Positions 36,538 to 44,936 of a stretch of 64,000 bases of DNA are shown here, in pieces. How positions within the stretch are numbered: the stretch's first letter is position 1; every line of letters starts with the position of its first letter. A model generated the notes under the pieces. The model had not been told where the DNA came from. It did not search any database and saw only the letters and a list, made by a program, of their open reading frames with translations. The DNA comes from Candidatus Eremiobacterota bacterium (GTDB taxonomy: Bacteria > Vulcanimicrobiota > Vulcanimicrobiia > Vulcanimicrobiales > Vulcanimicrobiaceae). Where the stretch lies: positions 114,302 through 178,301 of the forward strand of contig JAFAKB010000080.1 of NCBI GenBank assembly GCA_019235885.1, read 5' to 3'. Both the position numbers and the translations under genes were made by a program.

Positions 36538-37916
36538 CACGCCAGCTCCGCGAGCAATCGGATCATCGTATCGATTCCTTTGTAGAAGGTCGCGACGTCG
36601 AAGCGCTCGTCGGCGCCGTGAATCCGGTCGTCTTCGCGGCCGAAACCGAGCACGACGACGGGGATCGCGAGCCGGCGGTGCAGCGCCTCGACGATCGGGA
36701 TCGTTCCGCCGGTGATCGTGAACGGCGGCGGCGCGCCCCACACGTCGCGCACCGCGTTCACCGCGGCGTGGAAGACGCGATCGTTCGTCGGAATCCGCAC
36801 CCCGCGCGTCCCGCGCCCGAAGCGCAGCGTCCAATGCAGCCCGCGCGGGAGCGAGCGCCGCGCGAACGCGGCGATGCTCGCGGCGACGTCCTGCGGATCC
36901 TGGTCGGGAACGAGCCGCGCGCTGGCGCGCGCCAGCGCTCGCGTCGGGACGATCGCCTTCCAGCCCGGGCCGGTGTAGCCGCCGGAGATTCCGTGCAGCG
37001 TGATCGCGGGCCGGATCGTCGCGTGCTCGACGATGCTGTAGCCGTCGTCGACGCGCGCCCGCACGGCGCCGAGCCGGCGGATCAGCTCGGCGTCGCCGGC
37101 GTGCTCGCGCGCGTTGCGCGCGCGCTCCGACCACGGCAGCTCGCGCACGCCGCGCAGAAATCCCGGGATCGCGATCCGCCCGCGCGCGTCGTGCATCCGC
37201 GCGACGAATGAGCAGACGTGCTGCAGCGGGTCGAGGACCGCGCCGCCGAAGCGCCCGCTGTGCAGCTCCTGCGGCGCGCCGCGGACGTCGAGCTCGAACC
37301 CGAGCGCACCGCGCAGGCCGTAGACGATCGAGGGCAGCTCCCCGGCAAGCTCCGTGTCGCTGACAACCGCGACGCGCGCGCGCAGCGCGTCGGCGTAGCG
37401 GTCGAGGAACGTCTCGAGCGACGGGCTCCCGAGCTCTTCTTCGCCTTCGAGCCACACCTTGACGTTGACCGGGAGCGCGCCGCCGGTCGCGAGGTACGCC
37501 TCGAGCGCGCAGAGGTGGATGAGAAGCTGGCCTTTGTCGTCGCTCGAGCCGCGCCCGTAGATCTTGCCGTCGTGCACGGTCGCGCGGAACGGCGGCGTGC
37601 GCCATTCCGCGAGCGGCTCGGCCGGCTGCACGTCGTAATGACCGTACAGCAGCACCGTGCGCCGGCCCGGCGCGCCGAGCCAATCGGCGTAGACGCTCGG
37701 CGCGCCGCCGCGCACGCCGGGGAGGACGCGCGCGCGGTGCATCCCGATCGAGCCGAACAGTCCGGCGAGCCACTCCGCGCAGCGCTGCAGGTGCGGGCGC
37801 GCGGAGCGGTGCGCCGAGACCGTCGGGAACCCGATCAGCCGCGCCAGCGCGCCGATCCAGCGCTCCCGCGTCGCCGGATCGTGCGCGTGGTCGAGCGGCG
37901 TTGCCGCGGCGCGCAC
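36537..37916 (-). CDS. M20-family dipeptidase/metallopeptidase
   Basis: This 459-aa protein has the M20 zinc-site order: YGHYDVQPAEPLAEW (first His/Asp), GRGSSDDKGQ (bridging Asp), EGEEELGSPSLE (general base Glu pair) and later Asp/His ligands (VVSDTE, then ITGGTIPI). A lid/dimerisation insertion falls between. It likely cleaves dipeptides in the cytoplasm. Its ATG lies 10 bp after the preceding unknown gene (ending 37926), and its stop overlaps the amidohydrolase start. Confidence 0.85.
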   Translation of the reverse strand: MRAAATPLDHAHDPATRERWIGALARLIGFPTVSAHRSARPHLQRCAEWLAGLFGSIGMHRARVLPGVRGGAPSVYADWLGAPGRRTVLLYGHYDVQPAEPLAEWRTPPFRATVHDGKIYGRGSSDDKGQLLIHLCALEAYLATGGALPVNVKVWLEGEEELGSPSLETFLDRYADALRARVAVVSDTELAGELPSIVYGLRGALGFELDVRGAPQELHSGRFGGAVLDPLQHVCSFVARMHDARGRIAIPGFLRGVRELPWSERARNAREHAGDAELIRRLGAVRARVDDGYSIVEHATIRPAITLHGISGGYTGPGWKAIVPTRALARASARLVPDQDPQDVAASIAAFARRSLPRGLHWTLRFGRGTRGVRIPTNDRVFHAAVNAVRDVWGAPPPFTITGGTIPIVEALHRRLAIPVVVLGFGREDDRIHGADERFDVATFYKGIDTMIRLLAELA

Positions 37917-37925
37917 CGCTCTAGG

Positions 37926-39050
37926 TTAGCCGACGACGCGTTGCGCGAACACCGGGCTGCGGCGCGAGCCGGACATCGGCGGCCCGGGCATGAAGACCTG
38001 GCGCGGCGGCGGGGTGACGCGGCTCGCGCGCATCCCTTCGTCGCTCGAGATCCACTCTTCGGCGGATTCCGCGATGCGGTACAGCAGCGTCTCGAAGTCG
38101 GTGCGCTGCTTCTTGAGGACGTACGGCTCCGAGAGCCAGCGGATGATCTCGCGGCCGGCGGTCGCCATCCGGTTGATCGTGCTGGCCTGCACCGAGCGGC
38201 CGAAGTACTGCCAGAGGACCAGCTCGATGAGGTCCCACGCGTTTTCGGCGCCGAACTGCGCGCGCAGATCCGCCGCGCCGAGGACCTTGAACGCCTCCGC
38301 CAGCGCCTGGCTCGTCTCGACCCGCATCACGCTGAGGTTCCCGTACGAGCTGTTCTTGAGGTTGTTGCGCAGGTCGAGCGCAGCCCGCCGCACGATCGCG
38401 ATCGAGCCGAAGGTCGGGTCGTGCGCTCGCTCGCGGATCACCTCGCTGATGCGCTTGTCGCGCCAGTACTTCGCCGTCTCGGAGATGAAGTGGCGAAACA
38501 ATCCGTCGAACATCCGGTTCGGCCGCGACGCCGGGGTCTCGACGATCCCGTAGCCGAAGACGCGGCGATACATCTGCCAGCGCTCGCGCTCGCGGTAGCG
38601 CACGATTCCGTGCTTGTCGAACTTGTAGAGACCGTACGCACCCGGGCCGTTCGAGATGCGCAGCGTCCCGGCGCGGAACTGCTCCTGCAGCTTCGCCATC
38701 ACGCGAAAGACGCCGAGCCGCTCGTGCATCATCAGGTAGTACGCGTCGCCGCTCGCCAGGATCCGCTCGCTGACGACGGTGTCGTCGTAGTCGGTGACGC
38801 CGGGCGAGACGCGCGTGTCGCCGAGTGAGGCCGGCGTCGTCGCGCCGAGCCCGATGAGGTCGGCGAGCCCGCCGTCGGGCGGGTCGCTCGCACCGTTCGT
38901 GTACTTCCCGACCTGCTCGTCGATGTAGCGGTTCAACACCTCGGCGAGCTGCGGGTTCTCGACGAGCTGCGGTCCGAGCTGATCGATCGTGTTCTGCAGC
39001 AGCGACGCGACGCGGTCGTTCAGTTGATCATAGTCTCTGGTGGTCGGCAT
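37926..39050 (-). CDS. Unknown protein E of the SARP-headed cluster
   Basis: This 374-aa protein has no domain I recognise. It is mainly helical, with an acidic N-terminus (MPTTRDYDQLNDRVASLL), Arg- and aromatic-rich middle segments (VRYRERERWQMYRRVFGYG) and a Pro-rich tail (PPPRQVFMPGPPMSG). There is no signal peptide and no transmembrane helix. GAGGAG lies before its ATG, 21 bp after the stop of gene D. It is the last member of the five-gene run and is followed after 10 bp by the M20 peptidase gene. Function is unknown. Confidence 0.75.
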   Translation of the reverse strand: MPTTRDYDQLNDRVASLLQNTIDQLGPQLVENPQLAEVLNRYIDEQVGKYTNGASDPPDGGLADLIGLGATTPASLGDTRVSPGVTDYDDTVVSERILASGDAYYLMMHERLGVFRVMAKLQEQFRAGTLRISNGPGAYGLYKFDKHGIVRYRERERWQMYRRVFGYGIVETPASRPNRMFDGLFRHFISETAKYWRDKRISEVIRERAHDPTFGSIAIVRRAALDLRNNLKNSSYGNLSVMRVETSQALAEAFKVLGAADLRAQFGAENAWDLIELVLWQYFGRSVQASTINRMATAGREIIRWLSEPYVLKKQRTDFETLLYRIAESAEEWISSDEGMRASRVTPPPRQVFMPGPPMSGSRRSPVFAQRVVG

Positions 39051-39071
39051 GGCTCTACTCTCCTCTACCGT

Positions 39072-40412
39072 TCACGCGGCGAGATCCGCGAGTGCGTCGA
39101 GCTGCATGAAGAGGTCGTCGAGCGCCCAGGCGACACGTTCGTGCGTGAGCACCTGGGCGACGATCGGCTGGCCGGCGATCCCGCCCTTCCGCATCATCCG
39201 CTTCACGAAGAACTGCACCGGCGCGATCGTGAAGTACAGCGTGTCGGCTTGCGCGGTGACGAACTCCAAACCGTACTGGCCGGCGTCGGCGAGCAGCCGT
39301 GGGCCGTCGTTCTGCGCCAGCTTCTCGACCCAGGCGTTGTAGTCGTCGACCGTGAGCTCCGAGTAGCGCAGCTTGCCGGCGACGAGATCGCGCAAGCGGG
39401 TCTCGCCGTCCAAGCCTTTCCCGTACGGCCGTGCTTGCGTGTCGAGGTGGATGAAGCGCGCCGCGACGGAGCGGCGTTCGGTTTCGGGGAAACCGACCGC
39501 GTCCATCGCCGACTTGAAGTTGACGTTGGCCTGCGCGATGACCGAGAGCGTCTGGCTTGCGCGCGCCAGCCGTTCGGTGAAGAGGGGTGGCGCCGTCGAG
39601 CGCGGCCCGCGGTACGCCTGCCACGCCGTGTCGAGCTGCGTGACGTAGCTGCCCAACAGCCTGAACCCGGCGATCTGCTGTTCGTCGGAGTACGCGTCGG
39701 GCGGCGGAAAGCCGTTCACTTTGCCGAGCACGCCGAACTGCTGGACGAATCCGGTCGCGCCGCGCAGCGACTGCAGGTAGTCGTTGACGAGCGCGGCGCG
39801 CGGCTCGTCGACGCGCGAGAACTCCTCGAGCAGCGTCGCGAGCGACGAGTCGATCAAGCCGCGCAGCGACTCGACGACGTCGGGCTGATCGACCGTCGCG
39901 AACGGCGTGATTCCGGCCAGGACCCGGCGGGCGTCGGGGACGATGATGCTGGCCTGCCGGTACAACGTCGCCTGCTCGGCGGAGATCTGACCGCTCAGGC
40001 CAGCGGCGTTCGAGGCGTCGAGCGACGCCGGTCCGGTCCCGATCAGCGAGACCAGCGTCCTCGTCGGACCGCTCGCGACGGTCCCGTCGGAAACGGTCGG
40101 AAACGCGTCGACGAGCGCGCCGACGAAGCCGCCGTTCGCCCCGGGCGCGCGGCCGAGAACCTGCGTTACCGCGTTCTCGACCGTCCGCTCGAGCGTCGAC
40201 GTCGTTCCGCCGGTCGCGCCGGCAACGCCGGTCTCGTAAGCCGTCTGGCTCGTCTGCGCGTAGCGCGAGAACGTGTTCGCGAGCGAGCGGAGCGCGGCGG
40301 AGTCGCCGGTCTGCGGCGCCAGCGCGTTGAGCAGCTGCTGCACGACCTTGCGGCGGTTGCGGCCCTGTTCGGCGCGGTACTTGAGCAGATTCGCGGTGGT
40401 CAAGGTGTTCAT
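39072..40412 (-). CDS. Unknown protein D of the SARP-headed cluster
   Basis: This 446-aa protein has no recognised family, signal peptide or membrane segment. It looks helical throughout, opening with a basic stretch (LLKYRAEQGRNRRKVVQQL) and containing a Gly/Thr-rich linker (GVAGATGGTTSTLERTVENA). The C-terminus is amphipathic (ALDDLFMQLDALADLAA). GAGGAA precedes its ATG. The gap to gene C is 22 bp and to gene E 21 bp, so it is surely co-transcribed with them. Its composition would fit a structural or scaffold protein, but that is a guess. Confidence 0.75.
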   Translation of the reverse strand: MNTLTTANLLKYRAEQGRNRRKVVQQLLNALAPQTGDSAALRSLANTFSRYAQTSQTAYETGVAGATGGTTSTLERTVENAVTQVLGRAPGANGGFVGALVDAFPTVSDGTVASGPTRTLVSLIGTGPASLDASNAAGLSGQISAEQATLYRQASIIVPDARRVLAGITPFATVDQPDVVESLRGLIDSSLATLLEEFSRVDEPRAALVNDYLQSLRGATGFVQQFGVLGKVNGFPPPDAYSDEQQIAGFRLLGSYVTQLDTAWQAYRGPRSTAPPLFTERLARASQTLSVIAQANVNFKSAMDAVGFPETERRSVAARFIHLDTQARPYGKGLDGETRLRDLVAGKLRYSELTVDDYNAWVEKLAQNDGPRLLADAGQYGLEFVTAQADTLYFTIAPVQFFVKRMMRKGGIAGQPIVAQVLTHERVAWALDDLFMQLDALADLAA

Positions 40413-40434
40413 TGCTTCCTCACCTCACTCGTCG

Positions 40435-42276
40435 TCAGGCCGCGCTGCCTTGGTCGAGATTCGCGTTGCGCACGGCGGCCAAGATGCTTTCGGTCGCTTC
40501 GGACCCCATGATCGAGAGTGCGACCAGCGCGGCCATTCCCGCCTCGGTGGCGTCCTTTTCGTCGAAGCCGGCTTGGCCGCGCGCGACCAGCTCCTGATCG
40601 ATCGCGTTCAAGTCGTTGAAAGCCGCGACCGGGTCGGTCATCGCGCTCACCTGCCAGTCGCTGCGCTTCGCGTACAGCTCCTTGGCGATCACCGGCAGCG
40701 ACTTCGGCGGCGGCGCGGGCAAGATCGTGTCGGTCACCGTCGCGCTTTGTGACGCGGAGGTCACGCCGCCGGCGGTGACGGTCGCGGCGAGCGTGTCGCC
40801 GATCGTGTGACCGGCGTGCTCCGGCGGAACCGTGTACTGCACGCCGATCATCAGCGTGCCGTCGTTCGCCACGATCACCGCGTTCAGCTCGATCTGCAGG
40901 ACCGCGAACGGATCGTTCGGACCGGTCGCGACGACGGATGCGCCGTTCAGCGTGTAACCGCTCGGCGCGAGCGCGCCGGTGTGCGCGGCGATCAGCGGCG
41001 GGTTCCCGACGGCAAACGTCGCAGCCTGACCCGAGGTGTTCGTGAGCGTGAAGAGGTCCGTGACGGTCGAGCCGGCGTTCACCGCGGCGTTCGTCCCCAC
41101 GATCGTGAAAGACGGGTTCGGCGCGATCGTGTCGCTCACCGCGGCCTGCTGCGGTGAGGATTGGACGCCGCCGGCGGTCGCCGCCACGGTGAGCGTGTCG
41201 GTGATCGTCTGCCCCGCGTTGCCGGACGGGACCGCGTATTGCACGCCGATTTTCAGCGTCGCGCCGTCGTCGACGGGCTGATTCAGAAGCGCCGCCTGGA
41301 GATCTTGGAGCGGCGTGTTGCCCGCGGCGTGCCTCACCTGATTCGCGCCGACGAGGTAGCCGGCGACCGGGATCGCCGGCGGCGACCCGGGTCCGTTGAT
41401 ACCCGCGTCGTTGGGGACGCTGAACGTCGCCGCCTGCCCCGAGGTGTTCGTGATCGCGAACGTGTCGGTTGCGGTCGTCCCTGGTTGCACCGGACCGCCC
41501 GCAGCGCTCACGGTGAACGACGGTTTCGGCGAGATGTTCGAGATGCCGGTCGCGGACGCGCTCGAGATGAGGGAGCCGGCCGTCAGCGACGCCGAGAGCG
41601 TCGTCTTGACCGACTGAAGATTCGTCCCGGCCGGCACGGCGTACCGCACGCCGATCGCAATCGTGTTGCCGGAATCGATGCTCAGGTTGGCTTGTTGCTG
41701 CAGCGCGGAGAGCGACGCATATGAGGCGCCGGCGTAGATGAACGTGAGCGGTGCGAGCGCCGTTCCGCCGGAGCTTCCGGCGAAGCTGAGCGCGGTGATC
41801 ATTCCCGGCGAGCTCGAGAGGTTCGTGAGGTTGTACGTGTTGGTCGCAGTCGTCCCCGGCGTCACGTAGCCGGCGGAATTCACCTCGATCGCCAGGTCCG
41901 AGGTCGCGAGAGCGAGCGACGCAACGGTGCGCGAGCGCAGCAGATGCGCTTCCGCCGTCGCAAGCAGGCTCAACGCGACCTGAACCAGAGGCCGCACGGC
42001 CTTGCGCCCCGGGTCGACGAGCGTCGCTTCGAGCGCCTCGCGCAACGGAACGAACCGGCCGCCGCTGACGTATCCGATCGTCGCGTCGTACACCGCGTAC
42101 GATTTCGTGGGGCGACGCGGGTGGATGGTTTCGACGAGGCCGGCGACATTCTCGACAAGCGAGACGAACAGTTCGCGATCTTCGGCGGCGAGCCACGCCT
42201 CCGCGTATTCGGCGTGCGTCCGATGGTGTGGCGCCTCGGCAATCGTGCGAGGGTCATGCACGTAGAGAGTAGTCAC
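40435..42276 (-). CDS. Unknown protein C: three Ig-like repeats flanked by helical ends
   Basis: This 613-aa protein has a helical N-terminus (about 1-125), three tandem Ig/CARDB-like beta domains, and a helical C-terminus (about 530-613). The repeats share a block recognisable as IGVRYAVPAGTN, IGVQYAVPSGNAGQTITDT and IGVQYTVPPEHAGHTIGDT. Each has an upstream ATxTYxxTNxS-like strand. No signal peptide is seen although such beta repeats are usually extracellular, so an unusual export route or cytoplasmic assembly must be considered. The GTG start at 42276 follows GGGAGGCG and lies 2 bp after the gene B stop. Confidence 0.75.
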   Translation of the reverse strand: MTTLYVHDPRTIAEAPHHRTHAEYAEAWLAAEDRELFVSLVENVAGLVETIHPRRPTKSYAVYDATIGYVSGGRFVPLREALEATLVDPGRKAVRPLVQVALSLLATAEAHLLRSRTVASLALATSDLAIEVNSAGYVTPGTTATNTYNLTNLSSSPGMITALSFAGSSGGTALAPLTFIYAGASYASLSALQQQANLSIDSGNTIAIGVRYAVPAGTNLQSVKTTLSASLTAGSLISSASATGISNISPKPSFTVSAAGGPVQPGTTATDTFAITNTSGQAATFSVPNDAGINGPGSPPAIPVAGYLVGANQVRHAAGNTPLQDLQAALLNQPVDDGATLKIGVQYAVPSGNAGQTITDTLTVAATAGGVQSSPQQAAVSDTIAPNPSFTIVGTNAAVNAGSTVTDLFTLTNTSGQAATFAVGNPPLIAAHTGALAPSGYTLNGASVVATGPNDPFAVLQIELNAVIVANDGTLMIGVQYTVPPEHAGHTIGDTLAATVTAGGVTSASQSATVTDTILPAPPPKSLPVIAKELYAKRSDWQVSAMTDPVAAFNDLNAIDQELVARGQAGFDEKDATEAGMAALVALSIMGSEATESILAAVRNANLDQGSAA

Positions 42277-42278
42277 GT

Positions 42279-43613
42279 CTAACGCCTCCCGAGCGTACGG
42301 TAGAAGTTGGCGGTGATCTGTTCCGGCGCGGCAAGCCGCCGGTCGAACGCGTAGCGAGCGGCGCCGATCATGAAGCGCGCCGGCGTGCCGACCGCGTCTT
42401 TCCCCTCGGCGAGAAGCCGGCCGCCCTGCGCGATCATCTCCATCTGCGCCGGGCCGAAGGTGACGATGCGCGCGACGCTCTTCCCGGCGAGCTCCGCGTA
42501 CGGCTGGAAGATCATCGTGTCGATCACCAGCTCGGCGGCGCGGGTGAACGTCGCCGCGATCTCGCGCGGGATGTCCTCGCCCGAGACCTGCGGGTAGAGC
42601 CTGCGCCACGCGGCGTCGATCTCGTCGGCAAGCCGCGCGAGCCCGAGCCGCCGCAGCAACAGCGTGTTGATGAACGTGCGCAGGTACGGCGTCGGGTGAA
42701 CGCCGAGCGGCGAGAAGCGCACCGTGTTGGCGCGCGAGCGGCCGACGACGTCCATCAAGCTTTCGACAGCGCCCGGCCCGCCGAAGACGAGCGCGAGCAG
42801 ATCGGCCATGATCTCCTTGTGCCAGCGCGCCCAGATCGACGCGACCGCTTCCGAGAGCCCGCCCTCGCGGATGAGTCGGCCGAACAGATCGCGCGGGATC
42901 CGCTCCCACAAGCCGATGTCGGCCTGCAAGTTGTGCGAGACCTCGTGCAGCACGCTCGAGAGCGCCCACACGTTTTCCAGGCGGTGCTGCGGGATGTAGA
43001 CGAGCGGAAACGGGTTCGCTTGTCGCCGCAGCTTGGTGATCGGGACGCCACGGCGGTAGGTCATCGGGCCGAGCCCGCTCTGCACGTACGAGACCGGCAG
43101 GAGCCGCGGCGTCGGTTGCGCCGCGCCCATTCCGACGTACAGGTCCTCGTAGCAGTTCGCGGCGATCCGGTCGACCGCGCGCAGCCGTTCGCCGAAGGTC
43201 GACTTGCGCTGCACGAACAGGTCGAAGAAGAACGCCCAAATCCCCTCGACGTACAGGATGCGCTGCCCGACCGCGTCCTTGCGGTCCAGGACGAGCTGCA
43301 GGCGCGCGCCGGTCGGCTCGCGCCGGGCGATCTTCACCGCGGCGTCGACCCCGCGCGCCGCGTCGACCAGCTTGTCCTTGTAGCGGTCGATGAACTTGTT
43401 GGCGGCCTCGACGTGCGCCTCGCTCGGCGCCTCCGGCCCCTTTCCGAACTCCTCGACAGTGAACCGCCGCAGCGAGGCAACGTGTCGTAGCAGGTTCGTC
43501 GCCTGCGTGCTCAGCCAGCGGTCGAGCAGGCCGGGCGCCGCGCTGCGTCCCGCCGCCGCGAAGCGCGCGGCGGGACGCGAGGGGAGTGGAGGAGAGGTCA
43601 GCGTCGCGCTCAC
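42279..43613 (-). CDS. Unknown protein B: gluzincin-like HExxH protein
   Basis: This 444-aa protein contains HEVSHN (His223, Glu224, His227). Roughly 40-50 residues later comes EIMADLLALVFGG, where an E-x-x-A-D helix supplies the third ligand in gluzincin-type zinc proteases. No prodomain, signal peptide or transmembrane helix is evident, so a peptidase acting in the cytoplasm or on its own cluster partners is plausible. The family is not one I recognise. The GTG start has a weak ribosome-binding site; its stop is 2 bp from gene C. Confidence 0.7.
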   Translation of the reverse strand: MSATLTSPPLPSRPAARFAAAGRSAAPGLLDRWLSTQATNLLRHVASLRRFTVEEFGKGPEAPSEAHVEAANKFIDRYKDKLVDAARGVDAAVKIARREPTGARLQLVLDRKDAVGQRILYVEGIWAFFFDLFVQRKSTFGERLRAVDRIAANCYEDLYVGMGAAQPTPRLLPVSYVQSGLGPMTYRRGVPITKLRRQANPFPLVYIPQHRLENVWALSSVLHEVSHNLQADIGLWERIPRDLFGRLIREGGLSEAVASIWARWHKEIMADLLALVFGGPGAVESLMDVVGRSRANTVRFSPLGVHPTPYLRTFINTLLLRRLGLARLADEIDAAWRRLYPQVSGEDIPREIAATFTRAAELVIDTMIFQPYAELAGKSVARIVTFGPAQMEMIAQGGRLLAEGKDAVGTPARFMIGAARYAFDRRLAAPEQITANFYRTLGRR

Positions 43614-43631
43614 GTCGTCGTCTCTCGTCGG

Positions 43632-44867
43632 TCAGATGCGAACCCGGCGGGCGGGAGCGACGCCGGCGACGCGGCGCGGGATCGCACCGTTCGCGCGAAC
43701 CGCGCTGCGCGCAGCGGCTGCGACCCGACCGCGCCCGACGCAACCCGGGCAACGAGCGACGTTGGCGGGGTGGCGGTGCGACGGCGCGAGGGTCTGGCGG
43801 ATCTGGATGTTCCGCGCGACCGTTCGCGCGACCGCCGGAGCGTTCGAGAGGACGCGCCGCGTCACCGTCGCCATCACGCGCGCCGCGAGCGGCGCGGTGA
43901 CCGGGATACCGCGGCGTGAGGCGTTGCGGAGCGCGATCGCGGTGCGCCGCTGGATCTGCGGGACCATCCGCAGCAGCTGACGGCCGTCGGGACCCGCTTG
44001 CGTGCGCATCGTGCGCACCAGCGTCCGCGTCGCGCTCGCCAGGACAGGCATGACGCGACGCAGCCGGCGGCGACCGCCGGCGATCGTGATCGTGATCGGC
44101 AGCGTCGCGCCGATCATCGCCTCGGCCTCGCCTTCGTGCGTCGCCTCGGCGGCCTGTGCGGCGAGCACCTCGGCGAGTGCGGCCTCGTGCGCGACCTCGG
44201 TGTTGCCGAGCTCGAACTCGCCTTCGCCGGCGCCGAAGAACTCCGCTTCGTGCGCTTCCGCCTCGGCTTCGGCTTCTTTCACCAGTTGGCCGACGAGCTG
44301 GCCGGCGACGGGTGCGAGCAGTCCGCCGACGCCGGGGATCATCCCGACGAGCGTACGCGCTATGCTCGGCGCGAACCGTTTGGCGAGCGGCGCGACGACG
44401 CGCCCCACGCGGCTGGCGAGCCGCTTGAGCCCGCCGAAGAAGTATTCGCCTTCGAGCTCGTACTCGTATTCGAGCTCGTACTCGGGGTTCGAGTAGTGCG
44501 CTTCGTGCGCTTCCCACTCGTACTCCGGGTTCGAGTAATGCGTTTCGAACTCGCCCTCGAACTCGTGCGCTTCGGGCGAGCTGTAGTGTGCCTCCGGCGA
44601 GCTGTAATGCGACTCGAGCTCGCCTTCGAACTCGTGCGCCTCCGGCGAGCTGTACTGTGCCTCGGGCGAGCTGTAATGCGACTCGAACTCGCCTTCGAAC
44701 TCGTGCGCCTCCGGCGAGCTGTAGTGCGTTTCCGGCGAACTGTAGTGCGCCTCGGGCGAGCTGTAGTGCGCTTCGTGAGCTTCGGGTGAGCTGTAGTGCG
44801 CTTCGTGAGCTTCGGGCGAGCTGTAGTGCGCTTCATGCGATGGCGCTTCGAACAGCTGAGATGCCAT
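43632..44867 (-). CDS. Unknown protein A: acidic His/Tyr repeats, Gly-zipper core, Arg-rich tail
   Basis: This 411-aa protein falls into three unlike parts. Residues 1 to about 135 are tandem repeats rich in Glu, His, Tyr and Ser, with eleven copies of an H/Q-Y-S-(S/N)-P-E unit. A hydrophobic Gly-rich segment (TLVGMIPGVGGLLAPVAGQL) lies in the middle. The last 170 or so are strongly basic (RRRLRRVMPVLASATRTLVR) and end with a CPGCVGRG motif. From memory it resembles a loosely described family of acidic-repeat proteins with an Arg-rich tail in actinobacteria and others. ATG 44867 is favoured over 44873 because GGAGGAGG then sits at normal spacing. It is the first gene behind the regulator. Confidence 0.75.
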   Translation of the reverse strand: MASQLFEAPSHEAHYSSPEAHEAHYSSPEAHEAHYSSPEAHYSSPETHYSSPEAHEFEGEFESHYSSPEAQYSSPEAHEFEGELESHYSSPEAHYSSPEAHEFEGEFETHYSNPEYEWEAHEAHYSNPEYELEYEYELEGEYFFGGLKRLASRVGRVVAPLAKRFAPSIARTLVGMIPGVGGLLAPVAGQLVGQLVKEAEAEAEAHEAEFFGAGEGEFELGNTEVAHEAALAEVLAAQAAEATHEGEAEAMIGATLPITITIAGGRRRLRRVMPVLASATRTLVRTMRTQAGPDGRQLLRMVPQIQRRTAIALRNASRRGIPVTAPLAARVMATVTRRVLSNAPAVARTVARNIQIRQTLAPSHRHPANVARCPGCVGRGRVAAAARSAVRANGAIPRRVAGVAPARRVRI

Positions 44868-44936
44868 CCTCATCCTCCTCCAACGGGCAGACGATGGATG
44901 CAGCCTACGATCGTCCGGCTGCCGACGGAATGCCGG

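Noticed and set aside
40435..44517. A single 1360-aa minus-strand reading frame spanning unknown genes C, B and A
   Set aside because: Only its last 613 residues (from GTG 42276) look like a real protein; the rest is Arg/Pro-rich text in another frame of genes A and B, which have their own ribosome-binding sites and coherent sequences.
44540..44850. Tandem DNA repeats suggestive of a CRISPR array or satellite
   Set aside because: The repeats are degenerate, in codon register, and encode the H/Q-Y-S-(S/N)-P-E units of protein A; there are no unique spacers.
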